IMG/VR virus record: IMGVR_UViG_3300044615_001001
Coordinates: 1 to 53,232 of that record
Direction: 5' to 3' (one strand)
Origin: a virus
DNA: 53,232 nucleotides
Shown: positions 1 through 8,222 of the stretch, in pieces
Layout of the letters: the number at the start of each line of letters is the position of its first letter
Position numbering within the stretch: the first letter of the stretch is position 1
Notes under the pieces: model-generated
The model's database searches: none
What the model saw: the letters and a program-made list of their open reading frames with translations, nothing else
What the model was told of the DNA's origin: nothing
Translations under genes and position numbers: made by a program

Positions 1-114
1 GCCGACCGCGTCGTCTTTCCAGTCGATCGTAGGCTCGGCGCGCTCCTCCGCTTGCTCCTCCGCGTGCAGCTTGCGGAACAGCTCGAGGCGCTCTCTCGTC
101 ATCGGCGTCGTCAT
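1..114 (-). CDS. 5' fragment of hypothetical gene (copy of 52950-53219)
   Basis: This is the first 38 codons of the 89-residue hypothetical protein complete at the other end of the window. It is present twice only because of the terminal redundancy. Its ATG (114-112) overlaps the TGA of the preceding minus-strand gene as ATGA, which shows that the operon reads through the contig junction. Confidence 0.8.
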   Translation of the reverse strand, partial: MTTPMTRERLELFRKLHAEEQAEERAEPTIDWKDDAVG

Positions 115-126
115 GCGTTCTCCTTC
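1..126. repeat. Left copy of 126-bp terminal direct repeat
   Basis: Bases 1-126 are identical to 53106-53231; the next base differs (G at 127, A at 53232). The repeat contains the 5' end of the gene that is complete at 52950-53219. A repeat of this size at both ends of an assembled contig usually means a circular or terminally redundant molecule. A true short terminal repeat cannot be excluded. Confidence 0.95.
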
Positions 127-1082
127 GCTCGCTCCACCTGACGCGTGCTCCACGCGTCGATCTCCGCGCGCTGAGCGTACACGCGGCCCGTGCTCGACGT
201 GCGCACCGGCAGGCCGCGACTCACGTACGAACGTGCCGCACGCTCGCTCGTCTGCATGTGCGCGGCGATCTCCTTCCACCCTTCCAGGTCGTATCCGGGA
301 ATCCGCATTTCCGCTGCCTCCGTGCGCCCGCCTCGGCGCAGCTCGCGAGCCTCGAGCACGCCACGCGCCACGAGGTCTTCGGTCATCTCACGAGTGACAT
401 GGCGAACGACGAGCGTGACGTGCCGCTTCGTCCAGCCGTCGCCCAGCGTCTCCGCGATCGCCTCGTACGTCTGAGGCACGCGACGCCACGTGCCAGCCTT
501 GCGGCCCTCAGTGCGCGACCACACGCGCTTGCCGCCCATGCGCGCCTCGACGATGAAGCGCACGAGCTCCGCGCTCACCTCCTCCGCGCCCACCGTCATC
601 GGCACGCACGCACGCACGAGCGCGCGCTCGAAATCCACGATGTCGTCGCGTCCGCCAGGTGTGCGCACCGTCCCGCCGCCTGCGCCCATGGCCTGCCCGA
701 AGCGTCCGGGATCGCTCGTGGAGCGCACGGGTGCACCGTCGTCGACCACGCGCGCCCACTGCTGCCACGCGGCAGCGAGCGTGCCCCACCGCGGCCGTTC
801 GTTCTCCTCGCCTCGACGACTGCGCTCGATGGCGCGACGGTCCTGCGTCGTGAGCAGCGTGCGGCCTCGATGCACCGCTACCTCGACGCCGTACGTCTCC
901 TCGGCGGCGTCCGCAATCGACGCCGACCACTGCTCACGCATGCGGCGCTGACAGACACGACACGTCACCTCGACGTGCGAGTCCGTGACGTCGACCGCGA
1001 CCATGCCGCAGAGCGAGAAGCGCAGATCGAGGCCCTCGCCCTCGCGGCGCTCACGTCGGAGGTGTAGCGCGCGCGTGGTCAC
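111..1082 (-). CDS. Hypothetical protein with C-terminal helix-turn-helix
   Basis: A protein of about 323 residues of unknown role. An N-terminal CRVCQRRM motif may bind metal. The middle is basic and contains a possible winged-helix stretch (PQTYEAIAETLGDGWTKRHV). The last 65 residues look like a MerR/excisionase-type DNA-binding domain (EGWKEIAAHMQTSERAARSY followed by VYAQRAEIDAW). The GTG at 1082 overlaps the upstream stop as GTGA and has GGAGG eight bases before it. An in-frame GTG at 1097 is a possible alternative. A DNA-binding role is inferred from the C-terminus alone. It is followed through ATGA coupling by the gene spanning the contig junction. Confidence 0.65.
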   Translation of the reverse strand: MTTRALHLRRERREGEGLDLRFSLCGMVAVDVTDSHVEVTCRVCQRRMREQWSASIADAAEETYGVEVAVHRGRTLLTTQDRRAIERSRRGEENERPRWGTLAAAWQQWARVVDDGAPVRSTSDPGRFGQAMGAGGGTVRTPGGRDDIVDFERALVRACVPMTVGAEEVSAELVRFIVEARMGGKRVWSRTEGRKAGTWRRVPQTYEAIAETLGDGWTKRHVTLVVRHVTREMTEDLVARGVLEARELRRGGRTEAAEMRIPGYDLEGWKEIAAHMQTSERAARSYVSRGLPVRTSSTGRVYAQRAEIDAWSTRQVERAKENA

Positions 1083-1501
1083 GACTGCACCCTCCACCGC
1101 TCAGAACCTCCGACCCACGCAGCGACGGTGCTGCACCTTGGGCATGTCCACATGAACGCGTAGTGCGGCATCGGATACAGGCCCGTTTCCACGCGGCAGT
1201 GAGCAAACGAAGCCATGTCCGCGGCGCACGCCACGCACTGACGTACCAGTGGTCCACGACGGAACGGCGACAGCGACGCGCCGTCGCGCACATCGTCGAG
1301 CGCGGACTCGTACGCGCGGTGAGCAAGACGCGCCCTGCGTCGCGCCTCAATGCGAGTCGCTCGCTTGCACAGCATCGCGCCGTGCCCGTGTTGGCCGAAG
1401 GTGCGCACCTCGCGCGACCAGTCGATGCGAGCGTCGCGAGCCATGGCGTCGGCGTTCTGTGCCTCGCGCCGGAGTCGCAGCAGCGTGTCAGCTGTGGTCA
1501 C
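1079..1501 (-). CDS. Hypothetical zinc-ribbon-like protein
   Basis: A 140-residue basic protein. The N-terminal half is helical and Arg/Ala-rich. The C-terminal half has two cysteine pairs, CVAC and CPRC, about 30 residues apart, a spacing typical of a structural zinc site. The start is taken at the GTG that overlaps the upstream TGA as GTGA. No family is recognised. Its helical part (RRARLAHRAYESAL) resembles the next gene upstream (KRARAAHRAYDAAL), so the two may be distant paralogues. Confidence 0.6.
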   Translation of the reverse strand: MTTADTLLRLRREAQNADAMARDARIDWSREVRTFGQHGHGAMLCKRATRIEARRRARLAHRAYESALDDVRDGASLSPFRRGPLVRQCVACAADMASFAHCRVETGLYPMPHYAFMWTCPRCSTVAAWVGGSERWRVQS

Positions 1502-1830
1502 GACTTGCCCTCGCCGAACGTGAACACGATGCGGGCGCCGTCCATGCGCCGCCCGCAAGGCAACGCCCTCCGCACCTCATTGCGCCACCGACTCAGCGCA
1601 GCGTCATACGCGCGGTGAGCGGCGCGCGCTCGCTTGCGTGCGACGCACCGGAATCCTCGCTTGTACCGCTCGGTCGGCCGCCCGTGCTGGCCGTGCGCGA
1701 TCACTTCCTCTCGCCACACGCGCGCCCACGTGGCCGCTTGCTCGTTGGCCGCACGCACCTCCGCGCGATGCATCAGCATCACGGGCCGCAGCTCGTCGAC
1801 CAGCCTGCGCTCTCCCTCGTCGCCGCTCAT
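1498..1830 (-). CDS. Hypothetical helical protein
   Basis: A 110-residue, Arg-rich, predicted all-helical protein beginning MSGDEGERRLVDELRP. The ATG is shared with the upstream stop as ATGA. It contains an RAHRAYDAALSRW stretch similar to RLAHRAYESAL in the gene downstream, suggesting duplication. No catalytic motif is visible and no function is assigned. Confidence 0.6.
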   Translation of the reverse strand: MSGDEGERRLVDELRPVMLMHRAEVRAANEQAATWARVWREEVIAHGQHGRPTERYKRGFRCVARKRARAAHRAYDAALSRWRNEVRRALPCGRRMDGARIVFTFGEGKS

Positions 1831-2780
1831 GTGGTGGCCTCGGTGTCGAGCACGATGTCTTCCGCGTAGTACGCCACGCCATTCACCAGAGGATCTCCGT
1901 CCTCGTCGAATCCGGTCACCATGCCGAGCCTCTCGTCGCTTCCCGGATGGCGGACGTGCGCGCCGAAGACAAGTCCCCGCTTGGCCGCTTGCACGCTCGG
2001 CTTTCCGCATGACGCGGCCACCAAAGCCAGCGCGTCCTCGGCCGCCTTCCGCCGCACCCTCTCGCGCTCGAGCTCGGCGCGCATGCTGGCCAGCTCGTGG
2101 CGCATCGCGTCGCGCTCGGCCTCCATCCCTTGCGCACCTCTTCGCATCGCCTCGACCTTTGCGATTGCGGCATCCCGCTCCGCGCGCGCCTCATCGACAC
2201 GTGCACGCATGTGGTCAGCGGCCGACGTCTCAAGCAGGAGCCACTCGCTCAGCGCCTCGATGCGCGCCTCCGCGTCGCGCCGCAGCCTCTTCGCCTCGTA
2301 CCCGAGGCTGGCTCTGCGCACGCTGTCGTACGGGTCGCATGCTGCCGCGACGCGCTCGTGCGCATCCGCCTTGACGAGCATGTCCACCGCCTCGCGAATC
2401 CCAGCAGCTGCGCTGTCCGCCCGCGCAGTGTCGCCGCCCTCGCTCGCCGTCACCTCCGCGTCAGCCGCAGGCGTGCCACGCTCTGCCGCATGCTGATCGT
2501 CTGCCGAGGGTGTCACGAGGTCCACGACGCCGCGCACGCACGGCCCCTGCGCTGCTCGTCCTGCGCTACCCCGCTGCTCGGCTCTGCACGCATCGTGGTC
2601 GACGTGGCAGACGCCGGCGCCGAAGTGGCGCTCCGCGTAGGCGCTCACGCTCTCCGAGAGAGACGCGTCCGTCGTCGCCCCTGCCACGGCTGGCGGTGCG
2701 AGTAGACGCGCCTCAAGTGTGACGATGCGCTCCTCGAGCGCCGCGAATCGCTGGCCGGTCGTGCCGAGGTCCTCGGTCAT
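1827..2780 (-). CDS. Hypothetical coiled-coil protein
   Basis: A 317-residue protein. A long charged helical region at roughly residues 140-255 has heptad character (ARVDEARAERDAAIAKVEAM, ASMRAELERERVRRKAAEDA), consistent with a coiled coil. The C-terminal 60 residues look like a small beta domain (GAHVRHPGSDERLGMVTGF, then YYAEDIVLD), resembling a modifier of KOW/SH3 type. The start ATG overlaps the next gene upstream as ATGA. It lies in the small-gene run after the terminase genes; a role is not evident. Confidence 0.65.
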   Translation of the reverse strand: MTEDLGTTGQRFAALEERIVTLEARLLAPPAVAGATTDASLSESVSAYAERHFGAGVCHVDHDACRAEQRGSAGRAAQGPCVRGVVDLVTPSADDQHAAERGTPAADAEVTASEGGDTARADSAAAGIREAVDMLVKADAHERVAAACDPYDSVRRASLGYEAKRLRRDAEARIEALSEWLLLETSAADHMRARVDEARAERDAAIAKVEAMRRGAQGMEAERDAMRHELASMRAELERERVRRKAAEDALALVAASCGKPSVQAAKRGLVFGAHVRHPGSDERLGMVTGFDEDGDPLVNGVAYYAEDIVLDTEATT

Positions 2781-2998
2781 CGCTCACCTCGCTTGACGTC
2801 GATGTAAGAGCGCATGGTGAGCGCGCACAGCTTCGCGATCTCTGACACCGTGTCCGGATGCGGCTCCACCCCGCAGACGTCGCACGCGATCTCCGCTGCG
2901 AGCCACAGAAGCGTTGCCGACTTCGCGCCGGGGTCGCCCGGCAGCGTGTCCACAGCATCGGTCACAGCCTCGTCGAATGCCGTCGTCGGATTCCTCAT
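2777..2998 (-). CDS. Small hypothetical protein
   Basis: A 73-residue acidic helical protein (MRNPTTAFDEAVTDAVDTLP) with a central CDVC pair. It is coupled on both sides by ATGA overlaps. No family recognised. Confidence 0.6.
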   Translation of the reverse strand: MRNPTTAFDEAVTDAVDTLPGDPGAKSATLLWLAAEIACDVCGVEPHPDTVSEIAKLCALTMRSYIDVKRGER

Positions 2999-3237
2999 GC
3001 GTCCACCCGTCCTCTCGTGCTCTCCACGAGCACGCTCTCCGCAGCCCTCGCGTACACGCGCACCACCGCCGAGCCTGACGCGTCAGCGAGCGCGTGCAGT
3101 CCACTCGCCGCCTCACCAAGCGCGGCCTCTCGCTCGAGGAGGGCGAACGCGACGTCAGACTCGCGCCCAGCCTGACGCGCGTGACGAGCAGCGCGCCAGA
3201 GATGGATGATCGCGTCGAGCGTGCGGCGAGCGTTCAT
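2995..3237 (-). CDS. Small hypothetical protein
   Basis: An 80-residue helical protein starting MNARRTLDAIIHLWRAARHA. The ATG overlaps the upstream TGA as ATGA; the frame is open further upstream but only this start is coupled. Function unknown. Confidence 0.6.
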   Translation of the reverse strand: MNARRTLDAIIHLWRAARHARQAGRESDVAFALLEREAALGEAASGLHALADASGSAVVRVYARAAESVLVESTRGRVDA

Positions 3238-3506
3238 GCGCGCCTGGTCTGCGTGATAGTCATCGCCATGAAGTGCGCGCGCGGCCTGACGACCTCTCGC
3301 AGCCTGTCGACAATCTCGTGTCGACCGTCGTTGCCCAGCGGAAGCGCCGTGGTGCACAGAAGCACATCGTCTTCCGGCTCGCTGTAGACGAACGTTGCGA
3401 ACATCGGCACGTCATACTCCTTCGCGAGCCTGATAATCTCTGTCATCAGCGGAGCGATGTGCTTGTCGTACGCCATCTCCCGCGGACCTCGGTTGTCACT
3501 GTCCAT
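3234..3506 (-). CDS. Small hypothetical protein after terminase
   Basis: A 90-residue protein with mixed alpha/beta character (MTEIIRLAKEYDVPMFATFV, then a charged loop and DDVLLCTTAL). It starts at an ATG that shares one base with the terminase stop (TGATG). It resembles small proteins often seen beside phage terminases, but no function is known to me. Confidence 0.65.
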   Translation of the reverse strand: MDSDNRGPREMAYDKHIAPLMTEIIRLAKEYDVPMFATFVYSEPEDDVLLCTTALPLGNDGRHEIVDRLREVVRPRAHFMAMTITQTRRA

Positions 3507-4981
3507 CACAGCCACCCTCCTCTCGATGCCGGCGCACGACCGGCAGGTCGTCCCACGTTGCCTGGCGTCAGCACGCCCTCGCTCAGCGCCTTGTGCGCTG
3601 TCACCGTCGCGTCGATCTCGTCGTCCACCTCGGCACTCGACATGCCCGAGAAGTCCAGCGCACGCGACACGTAGCCGCTCACATCCCACGTCGCCGACGC
3701 AGGCACGAGCACGCGCCCGTGATTCCAATCAGCCTCGAGCGCACGAGCGTTCACCAGCTTGTCGCCCTTCGTTGGCTCGTGGCGAACGCTCAGCCCCATC
3801 GAGCGCGCCGTCTCGAGGAGCGCGGCCTCCTGTCCGCCCGTGCGCATGTAGACCTGAGCGCCGAGGTAGCGCATCTGTAGAGCGCGCATCTCCGCGCACC
3901 ACTCCGAGAACGAGCAGCGACGGCGCAGCACCTCGAGCACGAAGAAGCGCGGCGGCTGTCCTGGCTCGGCGTCGAGCTCACGCGCGAGAACGACAGCGAC
4001 CGACCAGTCCGCCGTGGTGCGCGTGGAGTACGCGAGGTCCATACCAATCGCGCACGCGTAGCGGCCGGGCCGCACGTCGTACGTGTGCACGCCTCGCAGC
4101 AGCTTGCCTTCACGTGGACGCGGCGAGCCCATGTAGAGCGCCCACCAGTCGTGCTCCGTGACGAGCAACCTCTGAGCCTCGTAGAACGCGCGGTCGCGGC
4201 CGCCGAACGTAATCAGCGGCTCGCCCGTGTTCACGTCCACGCTCGGAATGTTGATCTCGAGCACATCGACGCCAGCGGCGCGCAACGGCTCAAGCTTGAC
4301 CGCCATCTGCGCAATCAGGTCTGTTGATGTCCAGCGCGTGTGCTCGATGACCACACTCGTTTCGGGGTGGCGACGAGACATCACCGCGGAACTGACCTGC
4401 GACACGATGCGTGATGACACGGCATCGCTCTCGGCCTCCACCTGGTTCTTGTACGGGTCGCAGATCCACACCGCCTTGAGCCCGCTCTGGCCCGTGAGGC
4501 CGCCGTCTCGACCACGTGCGAGCATCCCTCCGCCGCGCGTCGTGTACCACGAGTCAACGGCCTTTGAGTCGCCGCGGAGCTCAACGTTCGCGGCCTTCAC
4601 GATGTCGCGGATCTCGCGGGACTTCTCGTTCGCCAGATCCTGTCCGTACGTCACCAGACCGATTCGATGGTCCGGCCGGCGAGTGATGTGGCGCGCGCAT
4701 GCGTACTGGCCGAGCATCGTCTTTCCGATCTGCGGCGGTGCCGACACGAGCGCGATGACCGGCGCGGCCTCACCGCATGACGCGCGAAACACGCGGTCCC
4801 ACGCGTCAGCGATGGGCGACAGATCGTCGCGCCTCTGGCACGCTGGCCCGAACACCATCCGGCCCATGCGCAACTGGTAGTCGAGCACCGAGTCAGCCCG
4901 CGCAAGACGCAACTCGGCCGCGTGGATGCTCGCTTGAAGCTCCTCGATGGCCCGCGCTGCCTCTGCTGCGGTGAGTGTCAC
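3506..4981 (-). CDS. terL: Terminase large subunit
   Basis: A 491-residue DNA-packaging motor and nuclease that pumps the genome into the prohead and cuts concatemers. Residues 80-88 (SAPPQIGKT) form the Walker A motif. LKAVWICDP (169-177) fits Walker B, and EHTRWTSTD (213-221) looks like the coupling segment. The C-terminal RNase H-like nuclease begins GMDLAYSTRTTADWSVAVV, with metal-binding Asp at 315 and 325. The start is a GTG lying directly after the upstream TGA. The small subunit is one gene upstream, with a single small gene between them. Headful versus cos packaging cannot be decided from this sequence. Confidence 0.9.
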   Translation of the reverse strand: MTLTAAEAARAIEELQASIHAAELRLARADSVLDYQLRMGRMVFGPACQRRDDLSPIADAWDRVFRASCGEAAPVIALVSAPPQIGKTMLGQYACARHITRRPDHRIGLVTYGQDLANEKSREIRDIVKAANVELRGDSKAVDSWYTTRGGGMLARGRDGGLTGQSGLKAVWICDPYKNQVEAESDAVSSRIVSQVSSAVMSRRHPETSVVIEHTRWTSTDLIAQMAVKLEPLRAAGVDVLEINIPSVDVNTGEPLITFGGRDRAFYEAQRLLVTEHDWWALYMGSPRPREGKLLRGVHTYDVRPGRYACAIGMDLAYSTRTTADWSVAVVLARELDAEPGQPPRFFVLEVLRRRCSFSEWCAEMRALQMRYLGAQVYMRTGGQEAALLETARSMGLSVRHEPTKGDKLVNARALEADWNHGRVLVPASATWDVSGYVSRALDFSGMSSAEVDDEIDATVTAHKALSEGVLTPGNVGRPAGRAPASRGGWL

Positions 4982-5311
4982 TCACGCCCTCCGCGGCACC
5001 TTGAGGCGTCGCGCCTCGGCGACGATCCTTTGAGCGAGTGCCTCGACCGCTTGCCTTGACTCCGGCTGCCGTTCCCAAAGCGGCGTTCTGTTCAGAGGCT
5101 CCATGCCGAACACCACCGGCAGCGAGAACGGGGCCTTCATCACCAGCTGCATGAACGACCGTCCCTCTCGCGCCGCGTGCGTCACGACATACGCAGCATC
5201 ATTGTCGACGTCCGTGTTACTTCCTCCGTCGTATTCCCACTTGAAGCCACGCTCCTTGCACAACGCCTTCACCACATCCGAGATCCGCCACCGCTTCACG
5301 CGCTTGCTCAT
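4982..5311 (-). CDS. Hypothetical protein between terminase genes
   Basis: A 109-residue protein starting MSKRVKRWRISDVVKALCKE, lying between the small and large terminase genes. The ATG shares a base with the upstream stop (TGATG) and is preceded by GGAGGT. A basic N-terminus is followed by a beta-rich part. No recognised domain; its position suggests a packaging-related role, which is an inference. Confidence 0.6.
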   Translation of the reverse strand: MSKRVKRWRISDVVKALCKERGFKWEYDGGSNTDVDNDAAYVVTHAAREGRSFMQLVMKAPFSLPVVFGMEPLNRTPLWERQPESRQAVEALAQRIVAEARRLKVPRRA

Positions 5312-5865
5312 CACTCACCTCCACCCTCTCCTGGCGAACGCGGCGTAGCGTCGATCGCGCGCTCGGTCTCGTCGAGCCTGTCGAGAAGTGCCCTCAGTCG
5401 CTCGCGCTGCTCGACTGTCGCGGGGTCGCTGTCGACAGCCTGCACACGCAGCACGTCGAGACCATTCAGCTTCGCCACCAACTCGATCGCGCGAATGCGA
5501 TCGGAGTGCCGCGGCTCGCCCACAATCGGCACACCCTCTGACACACCAATCGTCGCGAGCATGCGACCGTCGGCAATCTCCATGAGTCGCGCCGTCAGCA
5601 TCTCTGCCGTGATCTTCGATTCCGCTGCGCGTTCCAGCTTGATCGCCCTGATGCGGTCCTGCACCTCCGGCTCGTCGAGCAGCTGGCTTGCGGTCACATG
5701 CGCACGGTCGGGAGAGAAGCCAGCGATGGTCGCCGCGCGCTTCCCGTTCATCTGCGCCTCGCCCATGTACGCCTGCACGAACGCCTCGCGCTTGTCGAGC
5801 GCAGGCTGAACCGCCCCGCGCTTCTTGCCTGGCGGACGCTTCCCGTTTGTGACACGAGCGGTCAT
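5311..5865 (-). CDS. terS: Terminase small subunit
   Basis: A 184-residue DNA-recognition subunit of the packaging enzyme. After a basic N-terminus, residues about 23-70 fit the Terminase_2 pattern: KREAFVQAYMGEAQMNGKRA, then AGFSPDRAHVTASQLL and an EVQDRI helix. The C-terminal third is a charged helix likely used for oligomerisation and contact with the large subunit. The order small subunit, one small gene, large subunit is common in phages. Confidence 0.88.
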   Translation of the reverse strand: MTARVTNGKRPPGKKRGAVQPALDKREAFVQAYMGEAQMNGKRAATIAGFSPDRAHVTASQLLDEPEVQDRIRAIKLERAAESKITAEMLTARLMEIADGRMLATIGVSEGVPIVGEPRHSDRIRAIELVAKLNGLDVLRVQAVDSDPATVEQRERLRALLDRLDETERAIDATPRSPGEGGGE

Positions 5866-5872
5866 ACCGGAG

Positions 5873-6355
5873 TCATACCGCGTGGCCCGCTCTCACCCTC
5901 TCGACCGCCACATCTCGCGCCTCTGACTCACCATCGAAGCGCACCCGCACCGTCTCGAGCCACGGGTTGACCTGCACCACATCATGACCCTCGTACTGCC
6001 GCACATGCCGCCCGCAGTACTGCGACCGGATGCCGCCAGCGACGACGCCGCGCACCCACCGCTCGCGCCCTCGCGCGTCGTGCACGTACGCCCAGCACGC
6101 GCCGCCCTCGCGCACGTCGAGCAGCCCCGACGCCTCGACCGCAGCGCGCTCGCCGTCCGTCAGCTCGCCGCCCTCGCGACACGTCCGCACGAGCGGCCCG
6201 ATGGGGTGCGCCTGGAGCTCTCGCGGCTCGCGCCATGACACGGATGTCATAGCGTTTCCCGCCACGACGTTGCCCTCAGACGCCCGCTCGTCACTCGGAC
6301 GCGCGGACGTAGCTGCCGACCCGTCTCCGGGCCACCTACCCACCGCCGCGCTCAC
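5873..6355 (-). CDS. Hypothetical protein
   Basis: About 160 residues. The N-terminal 35 residues look disordered. The rest appears beta-rich (ACWAYVHDARGRERWVRGVV, VNPWLETVRVRFDG) with a YCGRH motif. The GTG at 6355 overlaps the preceding small gene as GTGA. No family recognised. Confidence 0.6.
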   Translation of the reverse strand: MSAAVGRWPGDGSAATSARPSDERASEGNVVAGNAMTSVSWREPRELQAHPIGPLVRTCREGGELTDGERAAVEASGLLDVREGGACWAYVHDARGRERWVRGVVAGGIRSQYCGRHVRQYEGHDVVQVNPWLETVRVRFDGESEARDVAVERVRAGHAV

Positions 6356-6519
6356 GCGTCCCACCTCGTGACGTGCACCCACTGCGTGCGCCCATCGCTC
6401 CGGCGTCGCTTGACGTACGCCGCCCGCAGGCCGCGCCGCGCCCTCAGCGCGTGCTCGGCGTCGAGGTCGCGTAGCAGCGTCTCGTCGCGCACCATGGCAG
6501 GCTCCTCGGTCTCGCTCAT
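6352..6519 (-). CDS. Small basic protein
   Basis: A 55-residue protein starting MSETEEPAMVRDETLLRDLD and ending RTQWVHVTRWDA. Its ATG overlaps the stop of the helicase-loader gene (ATGA) and its TGA overlaps the next GTG (GTGA). Coupling at both ends supports a real gene despite the length. Confidence 0.6.
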   Translation of the reverse strand: MSETEEPAMVRDETLLRDLDAEHALRARRGLRAAYVKRRRSDGRTQWVHVTRWDA

Positions 6520-7214
6520 CGGGTCACCTCAGCCGTAGCGGGCGAACGCCGACGGCGGCGCATGTCGACGCGGCTGGTCAGCTCCAGCGTGTACCCGACG
6601 CTCTGCCAGCGAGATGCGGCGCGCGGCGTCAGTCGCTGTTCCCACTGAGCCTTCGTGATGTTGCCCAACAGGAGCGTCTTGGTGCGCGAGCCCTGGCGAG
6701 CGTTGATGAGCTCCTCGAGCATCGCGCGCACGTCGTCGAGGCGCTGACGCTCGCCGCCGATCTCGTCGACCACGAGAGCGCGAGCGCGCTTGAGCGACTC
6801 CCATCGCTCGCGGTCCGGCCCGTACTGCGCCGACCACAGCCGCACGAGCTCGCTCGAGAGCACGTAGCGGCCGTCCATGTCAGCGACCCACCACGCTGCC
6901 GCGACGGTCTTGCCGACGCCGCGTTCGCCCACGACGGCCAGCGCGCACGGCCCGTCCTTCGCCGCGCCCCACGAGAGCACGAGATCGGCCGTGAGCGGGT
7001 GTGGCCGCATCTCGTGGACGACCGTCCGCCGCCCGTCGTCGGTCAACTCGCCCGGCAGCTCGCGATCGAGGATCTCTGCGCGTCGCAGTCGACGAGCTTT
7101 GCCCTCCTCGCGCCATCGCTCGTAGTCGCGGCGCGCTTCCCACGCGGCAACCTCGGCGTCACTCGCCGGCCCTCGCAGCCCGACCGACCGCAGCGTCGCA
7201 ATCGCGTCACCCAT
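6516..7214 (-). CDS. DnaC-like helicase loader ATPase
   Basis: A 232-residue AAA+ protein of the DnaC/IstB type, expected to load the host DnaB helicase at the phage origin. Walker A is GERGVGKT at residues 96-103 and Walker B is ALVVDE at 146-151. LLLGNIT (181-187) fits sensor 1. The N-terminal 90 residues are charged and helical. The ATG at 7214 lies eight bases inside the end of the initiator gene. The pair mirrors the O-P arrangement of lambda-like phages. Confidence 0.85.
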   Translation of the reverse strand: MGDAIATLRSVGLRGPASDAEVAAWEARRDYERWREEGKARRLRRAEILDRELPGELTDDGRRTVVHEMRPHPLTADLVLSWGAAKDGPCALAVVGERGVGKTVAAAWWVADMDGRYVLSSELVRLWSAQYGPDRERWESLKRARALVVDEIGGERQRLDDVRAMLEELINARQGSRTKTLLLGNITKAQWEQRLTPRAASRWQSVGYTLELTSRVDMRRRRRSPATAEVTR

Positions 7215-8070
7215 GACCCACCTCCGTTCGCGCCCATGGCGGGATCTCCTGCACGGCCGGGCGCTCTCGGCTGTGCCCATCGTCGCGAGCCGCATCGAGC
7301 GCGGACCGCCCCCACTCGTTCGGGTTCGCCAGCAGATAGCCGACCGGGTAGCCCTCGACCCGCATGGCCTCGTCGTCGAAGAAGCCATCGATGATGGCCA
7401 CGAGATCGTCGGGCGGCAGCGCGCCGAGGCCGGCCAGCTTGCAGGCGTCGCCGTGGCTTGGCGCGGTGGTCGCGATGCGTCCCGGCACAGCCTTGCGGCG
7501 AGTCTGGTAGCCAGCCTGGATGGCGCGCCTCGCGACCTCGATGCGCCCGGTGTCGACGAGGGTTGTAACCGGGCGCGCGCGCGTCTGAGTGTCACTCACG
7601 CTAGTGAGTGACTGTTCTTGTTCCTGATCCTGATCTTGATCCTGATCAGAGGGTGGCCTGTAACTTACGGGCTTGTTCGACGTCACCGCCGAGCCGGTTA
7701 CTTCGATGTTACGCGTAACATCGCGCGCCTTGGCCATCCCGTTACGGGCGCGCTCCTTCTCTTTCTCGTACTTTTCGCGGGTGATGTTGTGGTCGGCCCA
7801 TTCCCGCAGACGCCACGCTTTCGCCGCGTCGTCGCGCTCCAGCAATCCGGCCGCGGAGAGTTCGTCGAGTTGCTTCCTCGGCGGCGCACCTCCGGCGATG
7901 AGCATCAGGGCCGCATCCGGGACCACCCCGTCCGACAGCTGGTCGGCGCACCACGACAGCATCGACACCCACAGGCCGCGCGCTTGGAGCGACAGGCCGC
8001 ACGTCCGAGGGTGCCGCCAGAACGTCCCCATCACGCGGGCGTAAAAGCCCTTCTTGGTCCTCTCGCTCAT
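7207..8070 (-). CDS. Replication initiator (replisome organiser)
   Basis: A 287-residue protein. Residues 1-100 resemble a winged-helix DNA-binding domain of replication proteins (GFYARVMGTFWRHPRTCGLS, LSAAGLLERDD, ADHNITREKYEKEK). A flexible linker follows, including an alternating acidic run (DQDQDQDQEQEQ). The C-terminal 100 residues look like a helical DnaD/O-type domain. The ATG overlaps the upstream gene as ATGA. It sits directly before the helicase loader and carries repeats inside its own coding DNA that could be the origin. The assignment rests on context plus the N-terminal domain. Confidence 0.7.
   Translation of the reverse strand: MSERTKKGFYARVMGTFWRHPRTCGLSLQARGLWVSMLSWCADQLSDGVVPDAALMLIAGGAPPRKQLDELSAAGLLERDDAAKAWRLREWADHNITREKYEKEKERARNGMAKARDVTRNIEVTGSAVTSNKPVSYRPPSDQDQDQDQEQEQSLTSVSDTQTRARPVTTLVDTGRIEVARRAIQAGYQTRRKAVPGRIATTAPSHGDACKLAGLGALPPDDLVAIIDGFFDDEAMRVEGYPVGYLLANPNEWGRSALDAARDDGHSRERPAVQEIPPWARTEVGHG
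7565..7745. other. Candidate replication origin inside the initiator gene
   Basis: Within about 180 bases there are six copies of GTAAC or its complement (7565, 7660, 7697, 7708, 7715 and 7741). Two of them form a perfect 20-base palindrome at 7704-7723, CGATGTTACGCGTAACATCG. There is also a 9-bp inverted repeat with a 4-base loop at 7591-7612 (GTCACTCAC / GTGAGTGAC) and a short tandem repeat of CTGATC units. The stretch is AT-richer than its surroundings. Lambda-like phages carry iterons inside the initiator gene, so an origin is plausible but unproven. Confidence 0.45.
7614..7648. repeat. Tandem CTGATC-type hexamer repeats
   Basis: About five imperfect units of CTGATC or CTTGAT/TTGTTC encode the alternating DQ/EQ run in the initiator linker. 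It may be only a coding low-complexity tract, or part of the origin. Confidence 0.7.
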
Positions 8071-8222
8071 CTCGCCTCCCACGTCACCACAGCCACCCCG
8101 CACCTCACCACCTCGCAGCCCTGCGCCTCGAGCTGCGCGACCACCTCGCTCGCCGTCGCCCACGGCACGAGCGCGCGACCGCCGCGCATCGAGGCGAGTA
8201 CCGCTCGCTCTGCGTCGGTCAT
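8067..8222 (-). CDS. Small hypothetical protein
   Basis: A 51-residue protein beginning MTDAERAVLASMRGGRALVP. It is coupled by ATGA overlaps to the methylase gene upstream and the initiator gene downstream. The sequence looks like a small alpha-beta fold. Function unknown. Confidence 0.6.
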   Translation of the reverse strand: MTDAERAVLASMRGGRALVPWATASEVVAQLEAQGCEVVRCGVAVVTWEAR

